Shown: positions 1 through 8,564, numbered from the stretch's first letter. The stretch: 64,000 bases of DNA from Rhodospirillales bacterium (GCA_009694195.1 SHVQ01000001.1:111887-175886); one strand, 5' to 3'. The notes: a model not told the origin generated them from the sequence alone. Program-made: numbers and translations.

Positions 1-375
1 ACGTCGCTCGGGCTTTGCGTGCTCGCGGCGCGCGCCTCGGGCATCGCGATCCTCGACGGCGTTCACCTCGATCTCGCCGACGACGGAGGGTTTGCCTATT
101 CCTGCCAGCAGGGCAAGGAGCTCGGGTTCGACGGCAAGACCCTGATCCACCCGAAAACCGTCGCGGCCGCCAATCGCATCTTCGCGCCGTCGGCGGAGGA
201 GATCGCGTGGGCGAAAAAAATCATCGCCGCCCACGCCGAAGCGAACAAGCTCGGCCAAGGCGTCGTGGTGGTCAATGGCCGGCTGATCGAGAACCTGCAC
301 GTCGAGGCGGCCCACCGCCTGGTCGCGCTCGCCGACGCCATCACGGAGATGGAGGCCGGCGCCACCGCTGGATGA
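1..375 (+). CDS. CoA-ester lyase (CitE/HpcH family), C-terminal part
   Basis: The frame is open from the first base and ends at TGA, giving about 124 C-terminal residues of a HpcH/HpaI aldolase/citrate-lyase-beta type protein. Visible family features are the 'DGVHLDLAD' strand, the 'GKTLIHPKTV' segment typical of malyl-CoA and citramalyl-CoA lyases, and the closing 'VVNGRLIENLHVEAA' region. Enzymes of this family cleave or condense (methyl)malyl-CoA-type esters using Mg2+. The exact substrate cannot be read from the tail. The following gene is a MaoC/mesaconyl-CoA-hydratase-like remnant, a usual partner. The last residues before the stop lie at the point where homology to that partner begins, so the native stop may have been lost in a deletion. 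Confidence 0.85.
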   Translation, partial: TSLGLCVLAARASGIAILDGVHLDLADDGGFAYSCQQGKELGFDGKTLIHPKTVAAANRIFAPSAEEIAWAKKIIAAHAEANKLGQGVVVVNGRLIENLHVEAAHRLVALADAITEMEAGATAG

Positions 376-1238
376 CCTGCTGGTGTTTCACGCGGTCTTC
401 GGGAAAACGGTCCCCGACGTTTCGCTGAACGCCGTTGCCAACCTCGGCTACGCGGCCGGGGTCTTCGGCGTTCCCGTCTATCCAGGCGACACGCTCGCAG
501 CCCATTCGAGCGTGACCGGTCTCAAGGAGAACGCCGACGGCAAGACGGGGATCGTCTACGTGCGGACGACCGGCACCAACCAGAAGGGCGAGACGGCTCT
601 CACTTATGCGCGCTGGGTTATGGTGCGAAAGCGCGAGCCCGGCCGGTCGGGCACCCCGCCGAGCATTCCTGAGCTCCCGGAATCCGTTCCCGCCGAACAG
701 TTCGTCGTCCCGACGAACCTGAACCTTGTTCGGTATGACGTCCAGGCGGCCGGCAGCCGCCACCGGTGGTCCGATTATCGCGAGGGCGAAAAGATCGATC
801 ACGTCGACGGCGCCACCATCGAAGAGTCCGATCACATGCTGGCGACGCGTCTTTTTCAAAACACCGCCCGCGTCCACTTCAACCAACATGCCGAGAAGGA
901 CGGCCGTTTCGGACGGCGGATCGTTTACGGCGGCCACGTCATCAGCCTTGCCCGCGCGCTTTCCTTCAACGGGCTTGCCAATGCCTTCCGCATCGCCGCC
1001 ATCAACGGCGGCCGACACGTGGCGCCGACGTTCGCGGGCGATACCGTCTTCGCCTGGTCGGAAGTGCTGGGCAGGCTGACTGTCCCCGGACGGACGGACC
1101 GATCTCGGAGCGCTCCGTATCCGCACGACCGCGACGAAGGATCATCCCTGCCGGGACTTCCCCGCGAAGACCCCTGGCGGCAAGGATCACCCCGCCGTGG
1201 TGCTCGAGCTCGATTACACGGCACTTATCCCCAAGTGA
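371..1238 (+). pseudogene. MaoC / mesaconyl-CoA hydratase-like gene, 5'-truncated and frameshifted
   Basis: From 371 the frame reads 'DDLLVFHAVFGKTVPDVSLN', the internal start of the hotdog region of mesaconyl-CoA hydratase-like MaoC proteins (family about 340 residues). Roughly the first 50-60 residues are missing because CitE coding sequence lies directly upstream. A second hotdog region is recognisable ('YGGHVISLARAL'). After the segment 'AWSEVLG' the frame breaks. Family-like sequence resumes one frame over ('LGALRIRTTATKDHPC' to 'LDYTALIPK') and stops at 1236-1238. The break coincides with three tandem GGAC units at 1088-1099; two units would restore the frame. Two independent lesions suggest a dead gene. 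A sequencing error could explain the frameshift but not the missing N terminus. The first ATG in the surviving frame is at 383. Confidence 0.75.
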
Positions 1239-2291
1239 GCCCTTGAGTCCAAAGGGACTCGGGCGAGATTCAACCCCTAGGCCTTTGTCAAGGCTTGACT
1301 ACAAAATCTTGTTGAGTCCGCGAATCGGGCGTGCTAAATAAAAGAGGTGTCAGGGATGGGGGTCCTGGGAAACCCGACATCGCGTACCGCCGAAGCGGCA
1401 CTCCTGACACCTCGTGGAGCCGGCCAAGGCCCCGTGACGCACGAAAGGCGACGTCACACCCTTCTAAAAACCTTCCTCGTGGGGCGCACCCTGGGCAGAG
1501 AACGGCCCCGGCGAGGAAGATTTTGAGCCGCCCCGCGCGCACCCCGTTACCGAAGCACACGCGACGCGGACCGTCGAAGGCGAGGGGCGCCGTTACCGGC
1601 ACCGATCTCCGAGGACCGTATCGCAAAAGCTGACGCCCCCGCGCCGAAGCCTGGATCGCAAGCGATCCCGGTTCGGAGTCCCCTGCAGCTCGAACAAACC
1701 GGCGAAGCCGACCGTTCGAGGCTGCGTACGCCGCCCGCTCCCGCCGCGGCTGCGGCGTCACGAACCGGCGAAGAGATTCCCCTGCACCCGGAAGTGCTGG
1801 GGCCTCTCGGTAGCCGTATTGATGCGGACCCGAAAGTCGAGCGCCAAAACGGTCACCGATCCGGAAAACAGAACGCTCACACGATCGTCCCCCGGAGCGT
1901 CCATCCCTGCTTCAAGCGTCAACCCCGGAGGAGCCAAAGCCCAGGGCAGGAATAGCCGCATTCGACGCCTTCGCGCGTCAGATGCCATGATGAAATCGCG
2001 ATCTCTATTTTTCAATCCGACGGAGGCTCGCGATTCAAAATATTCTGTTGATAAATCGCGCGGATTCACACATTCGGCGCACATGTTATCCACAAAAGTG
2101 CGCACACGTGCGAAGCGCGCGCCTTTGAATCCAAGCACTTAGCTTTACGGGCGCACGCGATATGGAATGCAGGCGCGCATTCCGGTTGCGCACAGCGACA
2201 GCCGGGCCACACGGCCGGCATGCGTGAAGTCCCGGCGCTGCATCTGGTATGCCAGACGACGCGTGATCCCATTCAATGCGGTCCCGCAACA
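1239..2291. other. Gene-less 1-kb region with strong hairpins and DnaA-box-like sites
   Basis: No convincing gene is seen on either strand. The minus-strand frames across 1288-2138 have no recognisable domain. Besides the 1344-1413 element there are further inverted repeats: CTTCCTCG/CGAGGAAG around 1481-1528, GGATCGC/GCGATCC around 1652-1667, a bulged stem around 1685-1726, and CGCCGC/GCGGCG near 1741-1756. At the right side lie a perfect DnaA-box consensus TTATCCACA (2086-2094), an inverted near-match TGTTGATAA (2046-2054), an AT-rich patch, and three GANTC sites (2032, 2063, 2127). It could be an origin-like or regulatory region, or simply decayed sequence. Confidence 0.4.
1344..1413. repeat. 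70-bp hairpin element with 11-bp perfect inverted ends
   Basis: GAGGTGTCAGG at 1344-1354 is matched by its exact reverse complement at 1403-1413. The interior holds two more small hairpins, one with GGGT/ACCC arms and one CCGC-CGAA-GCGG, so the whole could fold as a three-way junction. On the minus strand the closing arm is followed by TTTTATTT, which would also suit a transcription terminator. It could be a REP/MITE-like interspersed element or a structured RNA. No transposase gene is nearby. Confidence 0.5.
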
Positions 2292-2320
2292 TTGACTTGC
2301 GGGGTCACGCCGTTTACGAA
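2292..2320 (+). promoter_or_regulatory. Candidate promoter of sdhCDAB
   Basis: TTGACT (2292-2297) is separated by exactly 17 bases from TACGAA (2315-2320), 59 bases before the sdhC ATG. The -35 is close to the sigma-70 consensus and the -10 is weak. A small inverted repeat, GGAACG/CGTTCC (about 2340-2356), lies between it and the gene. Confidence 0.4.
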
Positions 2321-2378
2321 TTGATTCGCCTTGTCTTCGGGAACGCGCGCCGTTCCCAACATTCGCAAAGATTGTCCC

Positions 2379-2774
2379 ATGCCGAAGGGAAGCCGGCCGC
2401 TCTCCCCGCATCTGCAAGTCTACCGCCCGCAGATCACCTCCGTCCTTTCGATCCTGCACCGGTTCACCGGCATCGCGCTGGCGTTCGGCGCCCTTCTGCT
2501 CGCTTACTGGCTCACCTCGGCCGCCTATGGCCCGGAGGAGTTCGCGCGCGCGCAACGGTTTCTCGCCTCCTGGTTCGGCCAGCTCGTATTGCTCGGGATG
2601 ACGTTCGCGCTCTTCTACCATCTGGCCAACGGTATTCGGCACCTCGCGTGGGATGCGGGCTACGGCTACGAGCTGCCGGCGCTCCGGATGTCCGGCTGGG
2701 CCGTTGTCGTCGCGTCCGTGGTCCTCACGACCATCACCTGGGTCGCCGCCTTCTGGCGGTTGGTGGTGGCCTGA
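2379..2774 (+). CDS. sdhC: Succinate dehydrogenase cytochrome b556 subunit SdhC
   Basis: A 131-residue membrane anchor of complex II, which binds heme b and helps form the ubiquinone site in the inner membrane. The N terminus carries the family signature 'SPHLQVYR' (residues 9-16) and 'SILHRFTG' (24-31). Three hydrophobic helices follow. 'YHLANGIRH' holds the heme-ligand histidine (about H81). The ATG at 2379 is preferred over an upstream in-frame ATG at 2331 because homology begins at 'MPKGSRPLSPH'. The stop overlaps the sdhD start by one base (ATGA), so the two are translationally coupled. It is the first gene of sdhCDAB. Confidence 0.95.
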   Translation: MPKGSRPLSPHLQVYRPQITSVLSILHRFTGIALAFGALLLAYWLTSAAYGPEEFARAQRFLASWFGQLVLLGMTFALFYHLANGIRHLAWDAGYGYELPALRMSGWAVVVASVVLTTITWVAAFWRLVVA

Positions 2775-3154
2775 TGGAACGCCAGACGCGGCTTGGAAAG
2801 GTCCGCGGCCTCGGGTCCGCCAAGGAAGGGGCCGCGCACTGGTGGGCGCAGCGGGTGACCGCCGTCGCGCTCGTGCCGCTGACGCTTTGGTTCGTGTTCG
2901 TGGCGGTCCGCCTGATGGGCGCCGATCACGCGACGTTCAAAGAATGGGCGTCGAACCATGGGAACGCGCTTCTGCTCGTGTTGCTGGTCATCGCGCTCTT
3001 TCACCACGCGCAGCTCGGAATGCAAGTGGTGATCGAGGACTACGTCCACGCCGAAGCGGCGAAGGTGACAAGCATTCTGGTCGTCAAGTTCGCGGCCTTT
3101 GTCTTCGCCGCTTCCTCCATCCTGGCCGTCCTGCGGCTTTCATTCGGAGCCTGA
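2774..3154 (+). CDS. sdhD: Succinate dehydrogenase membrane anchor SdhD
   Basis: A 126-residue small hydrophobic anchor. It begins '[19 protein letters not shown]' and '[12 protein letters not shown]', both typical of alphaproteobacterial SdhD, followed by three membrane helices. '[16 protein letters not shown]' carries the second heme-region histidine and the end-of-helix motif. With SdhC it anchors SdhAB and forms the quinone pocket. The start overlaps the sdhC stop and sdhA follows after 7 bases. The identification rests on position and these motifs, since the family is poorly conserved in sequence. Confidence 0.93.
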   Translation: MERQTRLGKVRGLGSAKEGAAHWWAQRVTAVALVPLTLWFVFVAVRLMGADHATFKEWASNHGNALLLVLLVIALFHHAQLGMQVVIEDYVHAEAAKVTSILVVKFAAFVFAASSILAVLRLSFGA

Positions 3155-3161
3155 GATCGCG

Positions 3162-4949
3162 ATGGCGGCCTACGACATCATCGATCATCGCTACGATGCC
3201 ATCGTCGTCGGGGCCGGCGGCGCCGGCCTTCGCGCGACCGTCGGCCTGGTTGAAGCCGGCCTCAAGACCGCCTGCATCACCAAAGTGTTCCCGACCCGCA
3301 GCCATACGGTCGCGGCGCAAGGCGGAATCGGCGCCTCGCTCGGCAACATGGCGGAAGACAACTGGGAATGGCACATGTACGACACCGTCAAGGGCGCCGA
3401 CTGGCTCGGCGACCAGGACGCGATCGAGTACATGTGCCGCGAAGCGGTGCCGGCCGTCTACGAGCTCGAGCATTATGGAATGCCGTTCTCGCGGACGAAG
3501 GACGGAAAGATCTATCAGCGGCCCTTCGGCGGCCACATGCGGAACTTCGGCGAGGCGCCGGTCGAGCGCGCCTGCGCGGCCGCCGACCGCACGGGCCACG
3601 CGCTCCTGCACACGCTCTACCAGCAGTCCCTCAAACACAAAGCCGAGTTTTTCGTCGAGTACTTCGCGATCGACTTGATCATGGATCAAAGCGGTGCCTG
3701 CCGGGGCGTGCTCGCCTGGTGCCTCGACGACGGCACCATTCACCGCTTCCAGGCCCACATGACCGTGCTCGCGACCGGCGGCTACGGGCGGGCCTACTTC
3801 TCCTGCACGTCGGCGCACACGTGCACGGGCGACGGCAACGGCATGGCGGCGCGCGCGGGCGTGCCGCTGCAGGACCACGAGTTCGTCCAGTTCCACCCGA
3901 CCGGCATTTACGGCGCCGGGTGCCTGATCACGGAAGGCGCCCGCGGCGAGGGCGGCTATCTCACGAACGCCGAAGGCGAGCGCTTCATGGAGCGCTACGC
4001 GCCGACGGCCAAGGACCTGGCCTCGCGCGACGTGGTCAGCCGCTCGATGACCGTCGAAATCCGCGAGGGGCGCGGCGTCGGCCCCGATAAGGACCACATC
4101 CACCTGCATCTCGAACACCTGGGGCCGGAGATCCTGCATTCCAGGCTGCCCGGCATCACGGAGACCGCCCGCGTCTTTTCCGGCATCGACGCAACGCGCG
4201 ATCCGATCCCGGTGCTGCCGACCGTGCACTACAACATGGGCGGAATCCCGACCAATCACATGGGCGAAGCGCTGCGCCCGACGGCCGAGAGCCCGGACGC
4301 CGTGATTCCGGGCCTGATGGCGATCGGCGAGTGCGCGTCCGCCTCCGTGCACGGCGCCAACCGGCTCGGCACCAACTCCCTTCTCGATCTCGTGGTGTTC
4401 GGACGGGCGGCTGCCATCCGCACGGCCGCGCTGGTGAAGCCCGGAACCACGCACCGGCCGCTCGCCAGGGACTCGGCGGACTTCGCCCTCGCCCGCTTCG
4501 ACCGCATGCGCAACGCCCAGGGCTCGCGCCCGACGGCAGAAATTCGACTCGAGATGCAGCGCACGATGCAGAACGACTGCGCCGTGTTCCGCACGAAGCA
4601 GGTGCTGGCCGAGGGCTGCCGGCGGCTCGATCAGATCGCGGCGACGCTCGCCGATATCCGGGTGAGCGATCGGTCGCTGATCTGGAATTCGGACCTGGTG
4701 GAGAGCTTGGAGCTCGAGAACCTAATGGCGTGCGCCAAGGCGACGATCTATTCCGCCGAAGCCCGCCACGAGAGCCGCGGCGCCCATGCGCACGAGGACT
4801 TCCCCAAGCGCGACGATCAGAACTGGATGAAGCACTCGCTCGCCTGGTTCGACGACAAGGGCCGGGTCAGGCTCACGTACCGGCCCGTGCACGCCTATAC
4901 GCTCAGCAAGGACGTCAAGTACATCGAGCCGAAGGCGCGGGTCTACTGA
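3162..4949 (+). CDS. sdhA: Succinate dehydrogenase flavoprotein subunit SdhA
   Basis: A 595-residue catalytic subunit that oxidises succinate to fumarate on the cytoplasmic face of complex II. It shows the Rossmann GxGxxG (residues 17-22), '[10 protein letters not shown]' with the covalent-FAD histidine (H48), the substrate region 'HPTGIYGAG' (H245) and 'TEGARGEGG', and a C-terminal domain with '[20 protein letters not shown]', which binds FAD and the dicarboxylate. Length is normal. The ATG at 3162 lies 7 bases after sdhD, and the next gene starts 25 bases after the stop. No key residue is missing. Confidence 0.97.
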   Translation: MAAYDIIDHRYDAIVVGAGGAGLRATVGLVEAGLKTACITKVFPTRSHTVAAQGGIGASLGNMAEDNWEWHMYDTVKGADWLGDQDAIEYMCREAVPAVYELEHYGMPFSRTKDGKIYQRPFGGHMRNFGEAPVERACAAADRTGHALLHTLYQQSLKHKAEFFVEYFAIDLIMDQSGACRGVLAWCLDDGTIHRFQAHMTVLATGGYGRAYFSCTSAHTCTGDGNGMAARAGVPLQDHEFVQFHPTGIYGAGCLITEGARGEGGYLTNAEGERFMERYAPTAKDLASRDVVSRSMTVEIREGRGVGPDKDHIHLHLEHLGPEILHSRLPGITETARVFSGIDATRDPIPVLPTVHYNMGGIPTNHMGEALRPTAESPDAVIPGLMAIGECASASVHGANRLGTNSLLDLVVFGRAAAIRTAALVKPGTTHRPLARDSADFALARFDRMRNAQGSRPTAEIRLEMQRTMQNDCAVFRTKQVLAEGCRRLDQIAATLADIRVSDRSLIWNSDLVESLELENLMACAKATIYSAEARHESRGAHAHEDFPKRDDQNWMKHSLAWFDDKGRVRLTYRPVHAYTLSKDVKYIEPKARVY

Positions 4950-4974
4950 GGCCGAGGGCGAGAAGGACAGGATC

Positions 4975-5751
4975 ATGGTTGAGTTCATGCTACCCGCCAA
5001 CTCGAAGGTCGCCGCGGGCAAGACGCACCAGGCGCCCGCAGGGTCGAAACAGGTTCGGCGGTTCAAAATCTACCGCTACGACCCCGACGCGGGCGCCAAC
5101 CCCAGGCTCGATACCTTCGAGGTCGATCTCGACAAGTGCGGGCCGATGGTCCTGGACGCCCTCATCAAGATCAAGAACGAGGTCGACGCGACCCTGACCT
5201 TCCGGCGCTCCTGCCGCGAGGGCGTCTGCGGAAGCTGCGCCTTCAACATCGACGGCACCAACACGCTCGCCTGCACGAAGCCGATCGCGGACATCAAGGG
5301 CGACGTGCGCATCTATCCGCTCCCGCACATGCCGGTGATTAAGGACCTGGTCGCCGACCTTTCTGTCCCCTATGCCCAGTACGCCTCGATCAAGCCCTGG
5401 CTGCAGGCGGAAACGCCGCCGCCGTCGAGCGAGCGGCTGCAAAGCCCGGAAGAGCGCGCCAAGCTCGACGGCCTCTGGGAATGCATCCTCTGCTTCTGCT
5501 GCCAGACGAGCTGCCCGAGCTACTGGTGGAACGGCGACCGCTATCTCGGGCCCGCCGTGCTGCTCCAGGCGCAGCGGTGGCTCGCGGATTCCCGGGACGA
5601 AGCGTCCGGCGAGCGCCTGGACGAGATCGACGACCCCTATCGCCTCTATCGCTGCCACACGATCATGAACTGCACCAGCACCTGCCCGAAAGGCCTCAAC
5701 CCCGGCCAGGCCATCGGCGCGATCAAGGAAGCGATCTTCAAGCGGAGCTAG
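4975..5751 (+). CDS. sdhB: Succinate dehydrogenase iron-sulfur subunit SdhB
   Basis: A 258-residue electron-transfer subunit with three clusters. The plant-type 2Fe-2S ligands are in 'CREGVCGSC' and 'LACTKP'. The bacterial ferredoxin half has '[17 protein letters not shown]' and '[17 protein letters not shown]', which ligate the 4Fe-4S and 3Fe-4S clusters. It passes electrons from SdhA FAD to quinone. The ATG at 4975 gives '[11 protein letters not shown]'; an internal ATG at 4987 is possible. It is the last gene of the operon and is followed by a palindromic intergenic repeat. Confidence 0.97.
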   Translation: MVEFMLPANSKVAAGKTHQAPAGSKQVRRFKIYRYDPDAGANPRLDTFEVDLDKCGPMVLDALIKIKNEVDATLTFRRSCREGVCGSCAFNIDGTNTLACTKPIADIKGDVRIYPLPHMPVIKDLVADLSVPYAQYASIKPWLQAETPPPSSERLQSPEERAKLDGLWECILCFCCQTSCPSYWWNGDRYLGPAVLLQAQRWLADSRDEASGERLDEIDDPYRLYRCHTIMNCTSTCPKGLNPGQAIGAIKEAIFKRS

Positions 5752-5762
5752 CGCACCGTTCC

Positions 5763-5841
5763 GTCGTTCCCGCGAAAGCGGGAACCCAGACTTTTCGAGA
5801 ATTTGCATTAGCCCTGGACCCCCGCGTCCGCGGGGGTGACG
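5763..5841. repeat. Palindromic intergenic repeat after sdhB
   Basis: Two hairpins face each other: GTTCCCGC-gaaa-GCGGGAAC (5766-5785) and CCCCCGCG-tc-CGCGGGGG (5819-5836). The layout is that of the common proteobacterial interspersed repeat placed between genes. It could stabilise or end the sdh transcript. Confidence 0.6.
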
Positions 5842-5847
5842 AAGGCG

Positions 5848-6054
5848 TCATTCCAGGCTGATCTTTCCGGAGATCGTCGTCTTCACGCCGAGGCCGCCCA
5901 GCGTCAGCACGACGTCGGCATTCAGCGTCTCGTTTCCCTTGAGCTTGCCCGAGTCGAGGGCGGCGCGCACCGCGGTCTCGATTTCGCGCTGCGAGGTCAC
6001 GCCGACGTTCTTCAGGAATTTCCGGATCGACATATTGAAGACTTCTTCGTTCAT
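5848..6054 (-). CDS. Small conserved protein resembling DUF6494
   Basis: A 68-residue protein with no signal peptide or membrane helix. It starts 'MNEEVFNMSIRKFLKNVGV' and continues 'TSQREIETAVRAAL' to 'LGVKTTISGKISLE', which I recognise as the DUF6494-type small protein of proteobacteria. Function is unknown. The start at 6054 is fixed by a strong AGGAGG six bases upstream; the longer frame to 6159 has no such site. It is transcribed away from the PaiB-like gene at 6104 and shares a roughly 50-base divergent control region with it. Confidence 0.75.
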   Translation of the reverse strand: MNEEVFNMSIRKFLKNVGVTSQREIETAVRAALDSGKLKGNETLNADVVLTLGGLGVKTTISGKISLE

Positions 6055-6103
6055 GCAAGCCTCCTTATGATCGCGACGAAATCGGCCGAGGAGAATTTCC
6101 GAA

Positions 6104-6727
6104 ATGTTTATACCACGCCACTTCGCCAACGACGACCGGGCCGCCCTCCAGGGCGTCATGCAGGACTACGCGTTCGCGCTGATGATCACGTCGGACGCCG
6201 GCCGGCCCTTCGTGACGCACGTGCCACTCATCTTCGATGCGGCTGCGGGAGAGCTGGGCACGCTGCTCGGCCACGTCTCCCGGGCGAACCCCCACTGGCG
6301 CGGTTTCGATGGAGTGCGCGAGGCCCTCGCCGTCTTCCAGGGCCCGCACGCCTACGTCTCGCCCTCCTGGTACGAGACGGAGCGCGCGGTGCCGACCTGG
6401 AACTACATCGCCGTCCATGCCTACGGCCGCCCCAGCGCGATCGAGGACAAGGAGAAGACCGTCGCGATCCTGAAGCGCCTGGTCGCCCGGCACGAAACGC
6501 CCGCGACCGGCCCCTGGTCCATGGACCGGCTCCCCGCCGACTACCTGGACATGATGGTCAAGGGCATCGTCGCGTTCGCGATGCCAATCGACCGCTTGGA
6601 AGGCAAGTTCAAGCTCAACCAGAACAAATCCGAGGCCGACCGCCGGGGCGTGATCCGCGGGCTCAAATCCGTCCCCGACGATCCGCTCGCCCGCGAGGTC
6701 GCGCGCCTGATGGAAGGCGCGCGTTAA
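6104..6727 (+). CDS. FMN-binding negative transcriptional regulator (PaiB family)
   Basis: A 207-residue split-barrel protein. 'MFIPRHFANDD' at the N terminus, 'PLIFDAAAGELGTLLGHVSRANP', 'YVSPSWYE...VPTWNY' and 'KFKLNQNKS' are the usual PaiB landmarks. Family members bind flavin. Bacillus PaiB was described as a repressor linked to sporulation/protease genes, and in proteobacteria the role is unclear. The start has 'GAGGAG' nearby upstream. Its stop codon overlaps the stop of the convergent sterol-desaturase gene (6724-6727), so there is no room for a terminator between them. Confidence 0.85.
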   Translation: MFIPRHFANDDRAALQGVMQDYAFALMITSDAGRPFVTHVPLIFDAAAGELGTLLGHVSRANPHWRGFDGVREALAVFQGPHAYVSPSWYETERAVPTWNYIAVHAYGRPSAIEDKEKTVAILKRLVARHETPATGPWSMDRLPADYLDMMVKGIVAFAMPIDRLEGKFKLNQNKSEADRRGVIRGLKSVPDDPLAREVARLMEGAR

Positions 6728-7536
6728 TCCGGCGATGCCCCCACGAACGGCTGCGCGAGCATCCGGTGCAGCCAGAGCTCCCGGGGCTCGCGGAAGATGG
6801 GGAGGCCGATCGTCATCTTCTCGTGGCCGGCCTCCGGCTGGTCGCGGTAGGTGCCGAAGAGCCGATCCCACCACGGCAGGTTGAAGCCGAAGTTGCTGTC
6901 GTGCTCGCGGGCGTGGACGGAGTGGTGGACCCGGTGCATGTCCGGCGTCACCACCACCCGGCGCAGCGCCCGGTCGAGGGCCGACGGCATCCGCACGTTG
7001 CCGTGGTTGAAGAGGGAGGTCGCGTTCAGCAGCACCTCGAAGACGAAGACGCCGAACGCGGGGGCGCCTGTTGCCAGGATCATCGCCATCTTGACCGCGA
7101 GCGAAAGGGCGATCTCGATCGGGTGGAAGCGGACGCCCGTGGTCGTATCGAAGTCGAGGTCGGCGTGGTGCATCCGGTGCAGCCGCCAGAACATCGGCAC
7201 GTGATGAGATGCCACGTGCTGGCCATAGACCGCGAGGTCGAGGATCAGGACGGACAGCACGACCGCGAGCGGAAACGGGACCGGAGCCACGTTGAAGAGG
7301 CCGATCCCGCGCTCGGCGGCGAGCGCCGCGACGGCGGTGGCACCCAAGGGAAAGACCACGCGGACGAGAAGGGTGCCGGCCAGCACGACGCCGATATTGC
7401 CGGTCCACCGGAGCGCGCGCGGCTGGCTCAAGGGTCGTTTGGGCGCCAGCACCTCCCACGCCATCATGGCGAGGAGGACGCCGGCGAAGCACGCGAGCCG
7501 GATCGTCGGTTCGCCCGCCAGTGTCGCCTCGATCAT
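6724..7536 (-). CDS. Sterol desaturase / fatty acid hydroxylase family membrane protein
   Basis: About 270 residues, starting at ATG 7536 with GGAGG four bases upstream; an upstream ATG at 7560 has no such site. Four or more hydrophobic helices surround the di-iron histidine motifs: 'HVASHH', 'WRLHRMHH', 'NHGN' and 'HRVHHSVH'. Such enzymes insert a hydroxyl or double bond into lipid substrates in the membrane using O2. The C-terminal 'DRLFGTYRDQPEAGHE' block is standard for the family. Substrate is unknown. It converges on the PaiB-like gene with overlapping stops. Confidence 0.85.
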   Translation of the reverse strand: MIEATLAGEPTIRLACFAGVLLAMMAWEVLAPKRPLSQPRALRWTGNIGVVLAGTLLVRVVFPLGATAVAALAAERGIGLFNVAPVPFPLAVVLSVLILDLAVYGQHVASHHVPMFWRLHRMHHADLDFDTTTGVRFHPIEIALSLAVKMAMILATGAPAFGVFVFEVLLNATSLFNHGNVRMPSALDRALRRVVVTPDMHRVHHSVHAREHDSNFGFNLPWWDRLFGTYRDQPEAGHEKMTIGLPIFREPRELWLHRMLAQPFVGASPD

Positions 7537-7606
7537 GGAGCCTCCGGAAGACGGCGTCATGCCGATGCATTATAATAGTATCCGCCCGAAACGCTCAGGC
7601 ATACCC

Positions 7607-8413
7607 ATGAAGCTCACCGCCGACCAGGTCCGCGAATTCGAGGAAACGGGCTATCTCTTCTTCCCCAGCCTGTTCCGCCGGGAAGAGATCGACGTCCTCA
7701 ACGGCGAGCTCCCCGGCATCTTCGCCGAGGACCGCCAAGAGGTGATCCGCGAGAAAGGGACCACGGCCCCGCGCTCGGCATTCTACGTGCAGACCTGGAA
7801 CCCGGCGTTCGCGGTGCTCGCCCGCCACCCGCGCCTGGTCGAGCCGGGCATCCAGCTCCTCGGGTCCGACAAGCTCTACATGCACCAGTTCAAGATCAAC
7901 GCCAAGGCGGCCTTCGACGGCGCCGTCTGGCAATGGCACCAGGACTACGCGACCTGGCACAACGACGACGACATGCCGAGCCCGCGCGCCATGAACATCG
8001 CGCTCTTCCTCGCCGAGGCGAACGAGTTCAACGGCCCCCTGATGTTCATCCCGGGCAGCCACCGGAACGGCCGGCTCGAAGCGGGCCACGACGTCTCCAC
8101 CACCAGCTATCCCCTGTGGACGATCGATCCCGCGACCATCACGCGGCTGGTGGACGAAGGCGGCATCGTCGCGCCCAAGGGCCCGTCCGGCTCGGTGCTC
8201 CTCTTCCACGGCAACATGGTGCACGCGTCCGGCTCCAACCTGACGCCGTGGTCGCGCTGGATCGTCTATCTCTCGCTCAACCGCTGCGACAATGCGATCC
8301 GCCGCTTCCAGCGGCCGACCTGGATCGCCAACCACGACTTCACCCCGATCGACATGCTGGCGGACGACTGCCTGATCCGCTTCGCCCGCGAGCGGCCGCG
8401 CGCGGCGGAGTAA
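7607..8413 (+). CDS. Phytanoyl-CoA dioxygenase (PhyH) superfamily protein, EctD-like
   Basis: A 268-residue Fe(II)/2-oxoglutarate oxygenase. The iron facial triad is visible as H111-x-D113 in 'WQWHQDYATW' and H206 in 'GNMVHASG', and R217 in 'SRWIVYLSLN' would bind 2-oxoglutarate. 'FNGPLMFIPGSH' is the core PhyH strand. The spacing resembles ectoine hydroxylase, but no ectABC genes are nearby, so the substrate is open. A perfect TATAAT at 7571-7576 lies 30 bases before this ATG and argues against the upstream in-frame ATGs. A GC-rich repeat follows the stop. Confidence 0.85.
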   Translation: MKLTADQVREFEETGYLFFPSLFRREEIDVLNGELPGIFAEDRQEVIREKGTTAPRSAFYVQTWNPAFAVLARHPRLVEPGIQLLGSDKLYMHQFKINAKAAFDGAVWQWHQDYATWHNDDDMPSPRAMNIALFLAEANEFNGPLMFIPGSHRNGRLEAGHDVSTTSYPLWTIDPATITRLVDEGGIVAPKGPSGSVLLFHGNMVHASGSNLTPWSRWIVYLSLNRCDNAIRRFQRPTWIANHDFTPIDMLADDCLIRFARERPRAAE

Positions 8414-8449
8414 GTGGCTTAAGTGCCGACCATCATTGAAGCAGGATAC

Positions 8450-8540
8450 ACCCCCACCCCAACCCTCCCCCGTCGAGGGGGAGGGCGCAAATTTTTCTGA
8501 GTCCCCTCCCCCCTTGCGGGGGAGGGCTAGGGAGGGGGGT
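8450..8540. repeat. CCCTCCC-type palindromic intergenic repeat (copy A)
   Basis: Two facing halves, each a C-rich/G-rich hairpin: CCCTCCCCC-gtcga-GGGGGAGGG (about 8463-8485) and CCCCTCCCCC...GGGGGAGGG (about 8503-8526), closed by 'GGGAGGGGGG'. It belongs to the same general class as the 64-bp repeats at 49722 and 50171 but is clearly diverged from them. Confidence 0.6.
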
Positions 8541-8564
8541 CGCCGCGCGTAGGGATATGAACGC

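Noticed and set aside
1650..1690. A T-loop-like GGTTCGGAGTCC suggesting a tRNA or tmRNA end
   Set aside because: No acceptor stem or cloverleaf can be built around it and no CCA or tag sequence is present.
1288..2138. Two minus-strand frames (157 and 126 codons) in the gene-less region
   Set aside because: No domain, no good ribosome-binding site, and they cross the hairpin elements. A real small gene cannot be fully excluded.
7558..7609. Upstream in-frame ATG (MPMHYNS) as start of the PhyH protein
   Set aside because: A perfect TATAAT lies between it and the ATG at 7607, where family homology begins.
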